From Spartobacteria bacterium AMD-G4 (lineage in GTDB: Bacteria; Verrucomicrobiota; Verrucomicrobiia; Chthoniobacterales; Terrimicrobiaceae), in assembly GCA_002290555.1 (NCBI GenBank), contig NEUK01000061.1:1-64000 (forward strand): DNA of 64,000 bases. Direction: 5' to 3'. The notes beneath the pieces were generated by a model. That model worked only from the letters and a program-made list of their open reading frames with translations. It was not told where the DNA came from and searched no databases. A program made the position numbers and the translations under genes. Of the stretch, positions 50,798-62,943 are shown one piece after another (within the stretch, counting starts at the first letter, position 1; every line of letters begins with the position of its first letter).

Positions 50798-51357
50798 GAT
50801 TTGATGGCAACGACCGAGTCGGGCACACCGTCGAGACTTTCAAAGCGCACACGGATTTTTTCCTCACGCGAGGTCGGAAGGTTCTTGCCCACATAGTCCG
50901 GCCGGATGGGGAGCTCACGGTGGCCACGGTCAATGAGCACGGCCAGTTGAATAGTCGAGGGGCGCCCGAATGAGGCCAAGGCATCAAGCGCGGCGCGCGC
51001 CGTGCGCCCGGTAAAGAAAACATCATCGACAAGAACAAGCGGTCGGGAATCGAGGTCCACTGGAAGGTCGGTGACTTCGAGCGTGGTCACTTTGCCACGG
51101 ATCGAGAGGTCGTCACGATGCATGGAGATGTCGATAATTCCTAAGTAAGGACTGACACCGTCGATTTTTGCAATGTGGTTGGCCAAGCGGCGGGCTACCT
51201 CCACGCCGCGCGTGGGTATCCCAGCCAGAACGATGCGCTCGGAAGATTCGTGGCGCTCGACGATCTCATGAGCCATGCGGCGGATAGCCTTTTCTATGGC
51301 TTCGCTCTCCAGCGCTATACTTGAAATTCTATTTGAAGGGTTGTGATCTGTGCTCAT
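50794..51357 (-). CDS. pyrR: PyrR bifunctional regulator/uracil phosphoribosyltransferase
   Basis: '[22 protein letters not shown]', '[57 protein letters not shown]'. Confidence 0.94.
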   Translation of the reverse strand: MSTDHNPSNRISSIALESEAIEKAIRRMAHEIVERHESSERIVLAGIPTRGVEVARRLANHIAKIDGVSPYLGIIDISMHRDDLSIRGKVTTLEVTDLPVDLDSRPLVLVDDVFFTGRTARAALDALASFGRPSTIQLAVLIDRGHRELPIRPDYVGKNLPTSREEKIRVRFESLDGVPDSVVAIKS

Positions 51358-51404
51358 TTGTCCTTCGCGGCCTCACGGGACCACTTTAAAGGGCATGTTG
51401 CTTT

Positions 51405-51635
51405 TCAGGAAGTAATGCCTGCGTGGCTCCGCATCGTCCGGGAGCGGTTGGATCTCCAGCCCGATCGATATTTTAATATCCAGTCCAACAAAGCCTTTTC
51501 AAAGCCGATATCGCGGCCAATTTTTTCGCTTTCGATCCATTTGTGGCGTAAAATTTCATCTCGTTCGGCGAGAAATTCTTTATAGAGGACTGAATTAGTG
51601 ACCAAGTCTGTCGGTTCTGTTTGGGGAGAATTCAT
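51405..51635 (-). CDS. Small uncharacterised protein
   Basis: From MNSPQTEPTDLV: 'FLAERDEILRHKWIESEKIGRDIGFEKALLDWILKYRSGW'. Confidence 0.6.
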   Translation of the reverse strand: MNSPQTEPTDLVTNSVLYKEFLAERDEILRHKWIESEKIGRDIGFEKALLDWILKYRSGWRSNRSRTMRSHAGITS

Positions 51636-51792
51636 TATTCTGATAGAAAATGGAGATTGGGTGGGGGTATTGTCAAACCTTATTAAGGAATCGGCTCTGA
51701 CAAACCCAGCCCATGCAATGTTCATTCTTTTTTAAAGAGGCGGGGGTTTTTCATTGGAGAGCCGTGGGGATTGCGGGAATGTAGGACAAATC

Positions 51793-53136
51793 GTGGACGA
51801 CTTTTTTTCTCAAAAACCACTCGAAGTTCCGCCCGATACACCGCTGGCCACGCGCATGCGTCCTCACACGCTGGACGAGTATTGTGGTCAGCAGCACCTT
51901 CTCGCGCCGGGCAAGCTTCTACGGCGTGCGATCGAAGCGGACCGCCTCTCCTCGTTGATTCTCTTTGGCCCACCTGGAACTGGTAAAACGACTCTGGCAC
52001 AAGTCATCGCAGGCGCGACGGCTTCATCCTTTGAGCGCCTGAGCGGGGTCGAGAGCAATGTCGCAGATATCCGGCGTGTCGTTGCAGTCGCAGCTTCACG
52101 GCGGGGTAATGGAGGCCGGACGATTCTGTTTGTGGACGAGATTCACCGCTTCAACAAAGCGCAACAGGATGTGTTGCTGCCGGAGGTCGAGAATGGTGTG
52201 GTGCGTCTCATTGGCGCGACGACACAGAACCCATTTTTCAGCATCAACAGTGCATTGATTTCCCGCTCGCAGATTTTCGAACTGCTGCCACTGGCCGAGA
52301 GCGACCTCCTTATTTTGATGGAGCGTGCGCTCGGTGATGCCAAGCGTGGATTGGGGAGGCTGCCCGTGCGGATTGACCCCGATGCCGCCGCCTTTCTTGC
52401 TAAGCTGAGCGATGGTGATGCACGAAAATGCTTAAATGCTTTGGAAATCGCAGCCCTCACGACACAGCCTCAAGCTGATGGCTCCGTCCACATCGATCTT
52501 GCTGTGGCACAAGAGAGTATTCAGAAAAAGGCCGTCGTCTATGATGGCACGGGCAGCGAGCATTACGACACGATCAGCGCATTCATCAAAAGCATTCGAG
52601 GAAGCGATCCGGATGCCGCTATCTACTGGCTGGCGAAAATGCTCCATGCCGGCGAAGAAATCAGGTTTATCACACGACGGTTAGTCATTTGTGCCAGCGA
52701 GGACATTGGCTTGGCAGATTCCAACGCGCTGCTGGTCGCACAGGCGGCGGCGCAGGCGGTGGAATTCATCGGACTGCCAGAGGCAAATTTGCTGCTGGCC
52801 CATGCGACGCTGTATCTGGCCACCGCGCCGAAAAGTAACAGCGCAACCGTGGCGATCGGCAAGGCTTCAGACGAAGTGCGCGAGGGGAGAACGCTGGCTG
52901 TGCCCGAGCATTTGCGCGATGGGCACTACAAGGGCTCGGAACGCCTCGGACATGGGAAAGGCTACCTCTACAGCCACGATTTTGAGGAGTCCTATGTGCC
53001 CCAAGCCTATTTGCCGGAGGGACGCAGGTTTTACACTCCCACGGAAAATGGACTTGAAAAACGCATCAAGGAGCGTCTCGAGCACTGGCGCGCTCTTTTC
53101 GAGTCTCAGCAAAAACAGGGCGCTCGAAAGTCGTAG
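51793..53136 (+). CDS. rarA: Replication-associated recombination protein A (RarA/MgsA)
   Basis: 'RMRPHTLDEYCGQQHLLAPGKLLRRAIEADRLSSLILFGPPGTGKTTLAQVIA', 'FVDEIHRFNKAQQDVLLPEVENGVVRLIGATTQNPFFSIN'. Probable GTG start 51793. Confidence 0.94.
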   Translation: MDDFFSQKPLEVPPDTPLATRMRPHTLDEYCGQQHLLAPGKLLRRAIEADRLSSLILFGPPGTGKTTLAQVIAGATASSFERLSGVESNVADIRRVVAVAASRRGNGGRTILFVDEIHRFNKAQQDVLLPEVENGVVRLIGATTQNPFFSINSALISRSQIFELLPLAESDLLILMERALGDAKRGLGRLPVRIDPDAAAFLAKLSDGDARKCLNALEIAALTTQPQADGSVHIDLAVAQESIQKKAVVYDGTGSEHYDTISAFIKSIRGSDPDAAIYWLAKMLHAGEEIRFITRRLVICASEDIGLADSNALLVAQAAAQAVEFIGLPEANLLLAHATLYLATAPKSNSATVAIGKASDEVREGRTLAVPEHLRDGHYKGSERLGHGKGYLYSHDFEESYVPQAYLPEGRRFYTPTENGLEKRIKERLEHWRALFESQQKQGARKS

Positions 53137-53143
53137 CGCCCTG
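53116..53143. terminator. Hairpin between convergent rarA and aminotransferase
   Basis: CAGGGCGCT-cgaaagtcgt-AGCGCCCTG; weak T-tract. Confidence 0.55.
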
Positions 53144-53170
53144 CTTTAACTTAATCCAAAAAATGTTTTC

Positions 53171-54334
53171 TTAGAGTGTTTTGCAGAATTCTTCGATGCG
53201 ATCGAGACCCGACTTGATAACATCGAGGCTTGTTGCATAGCTGAGACGAATCGTGCGGTCATCGCCAAATGCAACGCCCGGAACGATCGCGACATTCGCC
53301 TTGGTGAGAAGACGGTCGGCGAAGTTTTGGGATTTTAGCCCAAGGGCGCTGATATTTGCCAAGACATAGAAGGCGCCTTGTGGTCGAACCGCCGAGATTC
53401 CAGAAATTTGCGTGATACGCTCGAACATGTATTGACGGCGAATATCGAACTCTTCACGCATGTCCACAACGCATTGCTGATCACCGGTAAGAGCAGCAAG
53501 ACCACCATATTGAGCAAACGAGCAAGGATTTGATGTCATGTGGCTCTGCATCGAATCGATCGCACGGGCGATTGGCTCGGGAGCTGCCAGATAACCAAGG
53601 CGCCATCCGGTCATCGAATAGGCTTTGCTGAATCCATTGACTGTGATCGTGAGGTCGTAAGCCTCGGGTGAAATCGAGGCAATGCTGATATGTTCAGCCC
53701 CGTCATAGGTGAGTTTCTCGTAGATTTCGTCGGAAAGGATAAAAATGTCCTCTTCAGCTGCGACCTCGGCGAGAGCTTTGAGTTCTTCGCGCGTGTAGAT
53801 CGATCCCGTGGGGTTGCCGGGCGAGTTGATGATGATCATCTTCGTCCGAGGCGACATCGCATTTTCAAAATCCTCTGGCGTGATCTTCCAGTTGTTCTCC
53901 TGAGTGGTCTGAACAATAACAGGCTCGCCACCGACGAGGCGCACCATTTCAGGATAGCTGAGCCAGTAGGGGGCCGGGATGATCACCTCGTCGCCTTCAT
54001 TCACGACAGCGGCAATGGCATTGAAACACGAGTGCTTAGCTCCGCTGCTCACGACGACTTGGCTGGGCTTGTAATCAAGTCCATTATCTTTCAAAAATTT
54101 CTGGGAAATCGCTTGGCGAAGTTCAGGAATGCCCGAACTGGGGGTGTATTTGGTGCGACCTTCTTGCAGCGCTTTTATGGCTGCCGCCTTGATGTGTTCC
54201 GGAGTATCCATATCCGGCTCGCCGGCTCCGAAACCGTAGACTTCGATGCCTTCGGCTTTCATGGCCTTGGCCTTGCTGTCGACGGCAAGAGTGAGGGATG
54301 GGGTGATTTGTTGAAGTCTGGTCGCTGTGTCCAT
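53171..54334 (-). CDS. Class I aspartate aminotransferase
   Basis: 'EVYGFGAGEPDMDTPEHIKAAAIKALQEGRTKYTPSSGIPELRQAI', 'NGFSKAYSMTGWRLGYLAAP', 'YATSLDVIKSGLDRI'. Confidence 0.94.
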   Translation of the reverse strand: MDTATRLQQITPSLTLAVDSKAKAMKAEGIEVYGFGAGEPDMDTPEHIKAAAIKALQEGRTKYTPSSGIPELRQAISQKFLKDNGLDYKPSQVVVSSGAKHSCFNAIAAVVNEGDEVIIPAPYWLSYPEMVRLVGGEPVIVQTTQENNWKITPEDFENAMSPRTKMIIINSPGNPTGSIYTREELKALAEVAAEEDIFILSDEIYEKLTYDGAEHISIASISPEAYDLTITVNGFSKAYSMTGWRLGYLAAPEPIARAIDSMQSHMTSNPCSFAQYGGLAALTGDQQCVVDMREEFDIRRQYMFERITQISGISAVRPQGAFYVLANISALGLKSQNFADRLLTKANVAIVPGVAFGDDRTIRLSYATSLDVIKSGLDRIEEFCKTL

Positions 54335-54512
54335 GAAAAAAGAATTGTTTTGATTGCTGCCTCGCATTTGGAGACGAGCGGCGCAAAGTATCGGTTTGCC
54401 ACCTCATGCGTCAACAAACAACTTTCATCGCCTCGCTCAGAGCCGATTCCTGTGTCTGCACAGTTCATGACATTGACCGCCACGCGGAAAACTGTGTAGC
54501 CTGCAACACACC

Positions 54513-54926
54513 ATGAACCTGAACAACATCACTTCTCTCGTAACAGAACCCTCCACATCCAAAAACATCCTCACCAGTGATGTTGAACTCACGGGGACTT
54601 TGAAATTCGATAGCGAAATGATTTTTGACGGTAAACTCGACGGCGAAATCATCTCTGAAGGCACTCTGACTCTTGGAAAAAATGCCGTCATCAAAGGCGA
54701 TGTTCGCACCAAGACCGTCATCATTCACGGCACAGTCAATGGTAATGTGACCGTGCAGGAACGCTGCGAGTTGAAATCTAATGCCGAGCTCCTTGGAGAC
54801 CTCAAGGCGATGCGTATCATCATCGAAGAGGGAGCCACCTTCATTGGCCACTCCGAAGTGACTCCGTCCAAAAACGCATCCCGCGGCAGTGCCACCAAAC
54901 CCTCCCTCACAGAGGACGCGGCCTAA
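54513..54926 (+). CDS. Bactofilin
   Basis: 'ILTSDVELTGTLKFDSEMIFDGKLDGEIISEGTLTLGKNAVIKGDVRTKTVIIHGTVNGNVTVQERCELKSNAELLGDL' beta-helix pattern. Confidence 0.92.
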   Translation: MNLNNITSLVTEPSTSKNILTSDVELTGTLKFDSEMIFDGKLDGEIISEGTLTLGKNAVIKGDVRTKTVIIHGTVNGNVTVQERCELKSNAELLGDLKAMRIIIEEGATFIGHSEVTPSKNASRGSATKPSLTEDAA

Positions 54927-54932
54927 GGCCAG

Positions 54933-55700
54933 ATGCCAAACCCACCGCCGAAGTCACCTTTCCGGTGTCCGGTCTGCGGTTTCGTGCAACTTGAGCCTCC
55001 TCACCTCATATCCACAAACTGCCGTTCTTGCGGAGCCCATTACTTGGCAGCCACCGCAGGTGTGCGCGCTTCTGGAATCACAGAACTGCCGTCCTTTACT
55101 GGAAAAAAACTCGAAGCTGGCAAGCCCGTTCACTGCTTGAAATGTGGGCGCACCCACCAGGTGTCTCAGAAAGCCCAGAGCACCATCTGCCCTGGCTGCT
55201 ACGCCCCGATCGAGTTGATCGAGGTGAATATCACTGCGCACTCGTCGCGGGCGGTAGACACGCGTGGACTGCTGAAAATCGGAGCCAAGGGCTCGCTGGC
55301 AAATCCTTGGATCGTCTGCGGATCAGCGCGCATAGAAGGGGCCTTCAGTGGCCACTTGCGCTGCGAAGGCGAAGTTCGCCTGAACATGCAAAAACCGTGC
55401 ACGGGACGGATCACGGCTGATTCTATCCTCGTGGAAAAAAGAGCAACTATCGAGTGCTCCCAGCCGCTGGAGGCCGACCACATCACGATCCAAGGCACGT
55501 TGCGCGGGCCCATTCACTGCAACGGCATTCTCCAAATCTTGAGCGGAGGCAGCCTTGAGGGTCCAGTAACCTCCCGCGCCATGGTGGTCGAAAAAGGGGG
55601 CATCCATTTTGGGGAGTGCCGTATCCAACCACCCGCAGCACCCGAGCCTGCATTGGAAGCTGCCCCGCCGGAGGAAATCTCCGCCGCCGGCCAGGCTTGA
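54933..55700 (+). CDS. Bactofilin with two N-terminal zinc-ribbon-like motifs
   Basis: 'CPVCGFVQLEPPHLISTNCRSCG' and 'CLKCGRTHQVSQKAQSTICPGC', then bactofilin-like beta-helix 'GKGSLANPWIVCGSARIEGAFSGHLRCEGEVRL...'-type region. Confidence 0.8.
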   Translation: MPNPPPKSPFRCPVCGFVQLEPPHLISTNCRSCGAHYLAATAGVRASGITELPSFTGKKLEAGKPVHCLKCGRTHQVSQKAQSTICPGCYAPIELIEVNITAHSSRAVDTRGLLKIGAKGSLANPWIVCGSARIEGAFSGHLRCEGEVRLNMQKPCTGRITADSILVEKRATIECSQPLEADHITIQGTLRGPIHCNGILQILSGGSLEGPVTSRAMVVEKGGIHFGECRIQPPAAPEPALEAAPPEEISAAGQA

Positions 55701-55901
55701 AACAATGCGGCGATCTCGCTGCGAACCCGGTCCTGAAGAGTGCGTCCGCCTCAGGTGCAGTAAGGCAAACCCCGCGCCCGACATGTTGTGGTTCTACCGG
55801 CCTGCGGCCGCATTTTTCCAAGCCAACAGGCGGGGCGCCGGGCAGAAAGCCCGAGGGCGGGCGTGGTCCCCGAGCCGTTCGGCGCTGTGGACGGAAGCCG
55901 C

Positions 55902-58770
<2,869 letters not shown>

Positions 58771-58789
58771 AATTTTTAAAATTGAAGAC

Positions 58790-58855
58790 TGCATACTGAT
58801 GAGATTTTGCAGGGGTTGCAAACCCAATGCAGGTCTTTTTTGCAATTGACTTGCA
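58790..58855. promoter_or_regulatory. Cluster of six TGCA sites in lpdA/znuA divergent intergenic region
   Basis: TGCA at 58790, 58808, 58817, 58828, 58841 and 58852, including near-palindrome GGGGTTGCAAACCC. Confidence 0.4.
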
Positions 58856-58883
58856 TGACAGGCGCGAGTCAATTTCGTTTTTT

Positions 58884-59780
58884 ATGAAGAGACTACGGAT
58901 TGCTACCGCCTTTTTGACATGCTTGGCCTTTGCCCAAGCCGAGCCGCTTCGCGTGGCCTCGCTCAGCACGGTGATGGCTGATCTGGCTCGCGACATAGGC
59001 GCCGAGCACGTGGAGGTGACCGAAATCGTCAAACCCGGAGTCGATCCCCACATTTACGAACCCACGCCCGGGGATCGAAAAACCATCGCCAAATCCCAAA
59101 TTCTCCTTGCCAGCGGCCTTGGCTTTGAAGGCTACCTCGACAAGTTGCGTCCGAGTCTGGAAAAAGCCGGCGTCCGCCTCGTTGTGGGTGGAGATGTCGT
59201 CAAACCGATCGAGGCGGCGTGTGAAGGACATGCGGATCACGACCACGCACACAGCCATGGCTCGGCCGATCCTCATTGGTGGCACAGCATTTCGAATGTG
59301 CAGGCGGTGGCGGCGCAGATATGCGACGCATTTGTCGCCGTCGATCCCACCGGCAAGGCCGCCTACGAGGCAAATGCTAAAAAACTCCAGAACCGCCTCG
59401 CCACGCTCTCCAAATGGGTCCGCCTCCAACTCGCAGCCCTCCCCAAAGCAAATCGAGTGCTCGTCACCTCCCACGAGGCGCTGGGGTATTTTGCCAAGGA
59501 CAACGGCTTCGAGATTTTTGCTGTTCAGGGCGTTTCGACATCCGACCAGCCCTCCTCTCAAAAAGTGAAGCGCCTCATCGGAGAAATCAAAGCCCGGAAT
59601 GTCAAAGCCATATTCGCCGAGAATATTGAGAATCCCAAGGTCCTCGAAGAAATCACAAACGAGACCGGCGCCAAACTCGGTGGCGTGCTCTGTGCGGATG
59701 GACTTGGCAGCGGTGCGACGGCGACTTACGAAGGCATGATGAAAACGAATGTCTCTACCATCGTGGAGGCGCTGAAATAA
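58884..59780 (+). CDS. znuA: Zn/Mn ABC transporter substrate-binding protein (ZnuA-like)
   Basis: Signal peptide; 'VEVTEIVKPGVDPHIYEPTPGDRKTIAKSQILLASGLGFE', His-rich 'GHADHDHAHSHGSADPHWWHS', 'VTSHEALGYFAKDNGFEIFAVQGVST'. Confidence 0.92.
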   Translation: MKRLRIATAFLTCLAFAQAEPLRVASLSTVMADLARDIGAEHVEVTEIVKPGVDPHIYEPTPGDRKTIAKSQILLASGLGFEGYLDKLRPSLEKAGVRLVVGGDVVKPIEAACEGHADHDHAHSHGSADPHWWHSISNVQAVAAQICDAFVAVDPTGKAAYEANAKKLQNRLATLSKWVRLQLAALPKANRVLVTSHEALGYFAKDNGFEIFAVQGVSTSDQPSSQKVKRLIGEIKARNVKAIFAENIENPKVLEEITNETGAKLGGVLCADGLGSGATATYEGMMKTNVSTIVEALK

Positions 59781-59783
59781 GCC

Positions 59784-60206
59784 GTGCGCGGTTTCCCGCT
59801 CCTGCGGCTGTTCCTGGTGGGCGCCGGCCTCATTCTCCTTGGCGCGCCGGTTTGGTTGCTCACGCAGCCCCTGCCTTCATCGCCGCCTCCCGCCTCTGCG
59901 CTCATCGAGCCTGAAAGACTGGCCGTCTACGAGGTGCTTCTCACAGCCTCCGCACCGGCTCGCTTGACAATCCGCGTTGCCAACCAGCCCTCTGTGCAAT
60001 CCTCAGTTCCCGTGACCTCGCTCACGGCCTCTTTCACGATGAACTCCGCCGAACCGGAGGACCTCGCCGTCTTTGGAAACTTCGATCCCACCGCTGGAAA
60101 CTCCGCCCTGCGCGTGGAGGTCCGCCTCGCCGGAAGAACCCTCGCCGATTCGACCTTCTGGGGAACGGGTCTTGTGGAGGATGTGGTAACCCTTCCGAAG
60201 CCATGA
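59784..60206 (+). CDS. Uncharacterised membrane-anchored protein within Zn-type transporter operon
   Basis: 140 aa, GTG start, one N-terminal TM; 3-nt gap to znuA, 4-nt overlap with ATPase gene. Confidence 0.7.
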   Translation: MRGFPLLRLFLVGAGLILLGAPVWLLTQPLPSSPPPASALIEPERLAVYEVLLTASAPARLTIRVANQPSVQSSVPVTSLTASFTMNSAEPEDLAVFGNFDPTAGNSALRVEVRLAGRTLADSTFWGTGLVEDVVTLPKP

Positions 60207-60949
60207 GCCACAAACTCCACCTCGAGGATGTCACGGTGAGCTACAACCGGATTCCAGCCGTTCACCATCTCAGTGCCACCCTCTCATGCGGCTCCTGCGT
60301 GGCGCTACTTGGACCAAACGGCGCTGGCAAGACCACGCTCCTCAAGGCCATCGCTGGATTGCTGCCCCTTGAAACCGGCCGCATCGAGTTTCGCGGACAC
60401 CAACTCGAAGGCACATCCGGCCGCGAGATCGCCTATGTCCCGCAACGCGAGGCGGTGGACTGGGATTTTCCCGTTACGGTGCGCGGACTCGTCGAAATGG
60501 GGCGGTATCCCGCACTCGGAAAATGGCGCCGCTTCGGTGCCGGCGACCACGCTGCCGTCGAGGAGGCGCTGCACATTTGCGACTTGGAAGACATCGCCGA
60601 CCGCCAGATTTCCGCCCTTTCCGGCGGCCAGCAACAACGCGCCTTCCTGGCCCGGGCCTGGGCGCAGAAAGCCGATATCTACCTGCTCGACGAGCCATTC
60701 ACCGGCCTCGACCGCAATGCGGTGGAAGCCTTTGCCCAAGCCATGCGCCGCCTGCGCGAGGCCGGCAAACTCATCATGGCCTCGCACCACGATCTCAAAA
60801 GCGTGGAGGCCCTCTTCGACCACATCCTGCTCCTCAACGGCGAACTCGTGGCATGCGGTCCCACCGCCGAGGCCTTCACCAAAGACAACCTCGACCGCGC
60901 CTACGCCATGCATGTTTTCAGCGGGCACGCGCACCATCATCACCCATGA
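60203..60949 (+). CDS. znuC: Metal ABC transporter ATPase (ZnuC-like)
   Basis: 'LLGPNGAGKTTLLKAIAGLLPLETGRI', 'ALSGGQQQRAFLARAWAQKADIYLLDEPFTGLD', C-terminal 'GHAHHHHP'. Confidence 0.94.
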   Translation: MSHKLHLEDVTVSYNRIPAVHHLSATLSCGSCVALLGPNGAGKTTLLKAIAGLLPLETGRIEFRGHQLEGTSGREIAYVPQREAVDWDFPVTVRGLVEMGRYPALGKWRRFGAGDHAAVEEALHICDLEDIADRQISALSGGQQQRAFLARAWAQKADIYLLDEPFTGLDRNAVEAFAQAMRRLREAGKLIMASHHDLKSVEALFDHILLLNGELVACGPTAEAFTKDNLDRAYAMHVFSGHAHHHHP

Positions 60950-61833
60950 ACTGGATTCTCGAACCCTTTGAATACGACTTCATGCGCCGCGCCCTTCTGG
61001 CCTGCGTGCTCGTGGGCTTCACCAACGGATTCCTCGGCGCATTCGTCGTCATCCGCCGCCTCGCCCTCATGGCGGACGCCCTCTCCCACTCGCTCCTGCC
61101 CGGCCTTGCTGTGGCCGCAATCCTTGTCGGCCTGTCCCCGCTCGGCCTCCTTTTTGGCGGCCTCCTCGCAGCGGTCTTCGTGGCGCTCGGGGGACACCTC
61201 ATTTCCCGCAGTTCCAGAGTCAAAGAGGAAACCGCCATCGCCGCTCTCTACATAGTCGCCTTTGCGATCGGCATCGCCCTCATCAAATACGCCGGGGTTA
61301 AAGTGAGCCTCGACCATTTCCTATTCGGAAACATCCTCGGTGTTGGTGACAGCGACCTCTGGACGAGTTACGCAATCACCTGCGTCGCCATGCTCCTCCT
61401 CGTGGCCTTCCAGCGCCCACTCCTCCTCACAATCTTCGAAGCCTCCGTGGCAAAAACCCAAGGCATTCCAGTAGGGATGCTGCTCGGAATGCTCATTTTA
61501 TTAATAGTCTTGGCCATGGTTTCCTCTCTCCAAGCCGTCGGAGTTTTGCTCTCCCTCGGCCTCCTCATCCTACCCGCCGCCACCATCTACCTCCTCAGCG
61601 ACTCCTTCGATGTCATGCTCTGGGGAGGTGCCGCACTCGGAACCTTCGGCGCTGTCGTAGGCCTGCTCGTTTCCTTCTGGGCAAACATCCCCTCCGGCCC
61701 CGCCATCGTACTCATCCTCGGCCTCCTCTTCCTCCTCGCCTACCTCTTCAGCCCCCGCTACGGCATCATCTCCCGCCACTTCAAGCGACGCCACCTGCAC
61801 GACGAATCCCTCGAACGCTGGGAAAAAAAGTAA
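60946..61833 (+). CDS. znuB: Metal ABC transporter permease (ZnuB-like)
   Basis: 'MNWILEPFEYDFMRRALLACVLVGFTNGFLGAFVVIRRLALMADALSHSLLPGLAVA', 'EETAIAALYIVAFAIGIALIKY'. Start is internal to track ORF 60523..61833; 4-nt overlap with ATPase. Confidence 0.94.
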   Translation: MNWILEPFEYDFMRRALLACVLVGFTNGFLGAFVVIRRLALMADALSHSLLPGLAVAAILVGLSPLGLLFGGLLAAVFVALGGHLISRSSRVKEETAIAALYIVAFAIGIALIKYAGVKVSLDHFLFGNILGVGDSDLWTSYAITCVAMLLLVAFQRPLLLTIFEASVAKTQGIPVGMLLGMLILLIVLAMVSSLQAVGVLLSLGLLILPAATIYLLSDSFDVMLWGGAALGTFGAVVGLLVSFWANIPSGPAIVLILGLLFLLAYLFSPRYGIISRHFKRRHLHDESLERWEKK

Positions 61834-61964
61834 CTCCCGGCTGTCGATAAACCAGCCCTCGAGAATTCAGCAAAGCATCGCCTCCGTTCATTCGCGCCGA
61901 GTAAGCGACACGCCCGCAATGCAAAACGCGGCATCTTTCGCTGAAAAGTCCGCCTTAAAATGCA

Positions 61965-62943
61965 ATGATGCGAAAATGTCACATTGAAAAACAGCATTCT
62001 GTGTGCATGATGCCGCCCGCTCCTCGGACAAAACCAAAATGTCATGCACGAGGGGAAGAATTTTATCGAAGAAAAGTTGGAGCGATCATTGCCGGGCTGC
62101 TGGCCTGTATTCTGGCAGGGCCGGTTGGCGAAGCGGCTGCTCAAGCATCGGCAAACAATAGCAGCGCGGGCAGCCCATCGGCTGATCCACTGCGAGTGGG
62201 GAAGAAAATTTTAGACCGCCACGAGGTGGACTTGGGGAACCGCACGATCACTTACGATCGCTTGGAGACGCCGAGGCTGAAACCCCATCCCGACGCCAAC
62301 GCCTGTGCCCAGGCGGGTGGAGCCGGTTCCTACGGCAGCCGAGTTGGAGGAGATGAGGAGAATGGCGACGAAGCGCTTCGCGAGCGTTTTTTTACAATGC
62401 ACGCTTTTCAACAAGCAATTCACCGAGGTGGAGTGGAGTGAGGAGGGCGTGAATCTGGCATTTCTGACCACGGCAAATTTTCAGTATCTGAGCCAGCTTT
62501 CCGATTTCGATACGGGCACCAGCGAATGCTCCTTTCTGATGGGATGGGGCGAGGGCAACCGCGCGGAGTTTGAGGCGATGAATCGGGTCTATGCGACGGG
62601 GCGCGTGGCAGGCCGGAAGCCGAGGTCTTGGCCTGCATCTTTAATTCAGCAGCAAAAACGCACGGGCAAATCCGCTTGGCAAGTGGTCTCGACAGGTCTG
62701 GTGCCGCCGGAGGTGCTGAAGGTGATCGAGGCCTTGCACACCTACTACGATGCGAACGCCGCGAAGTTGGCTGCTGAGTTCCGGCGGCGCGAGGCCGAGC
62801 AGGCGGCGCACGAGCGGTGGTTGAAAGATAATCCGCCCATACCCCGCGACACCACGGTCGAGTATTTTCCGATCCGCAGTAGCAATGCCAAAAGCCAAGC
62901 CGCAAGTGCAGGGCAGGAGGGCTTGAAATCAAGACGCTCTTAG
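61965..62943 (+). pseudogene. Frameshifted secreted protein
   Basis: Frame 1: 'GAIIAGLLACILAG...VDLGNRTITYDRLETPRLKP'; from ~62288 the +1 frame continues 'IPTPTPVPRRVEPVPTAAELEEMRRMATKRF...LKSRRS*'. Junction at CTGAAACCCCATCCC. Confidence 0.65.

Noticed and set aside
55701-55901. Very GC-rich 200-bp gap between bactofilin and proS as a possible ncRNA
   Set aside because: Some local hairpin potential but no recognisable family or terminator; insufficient support.
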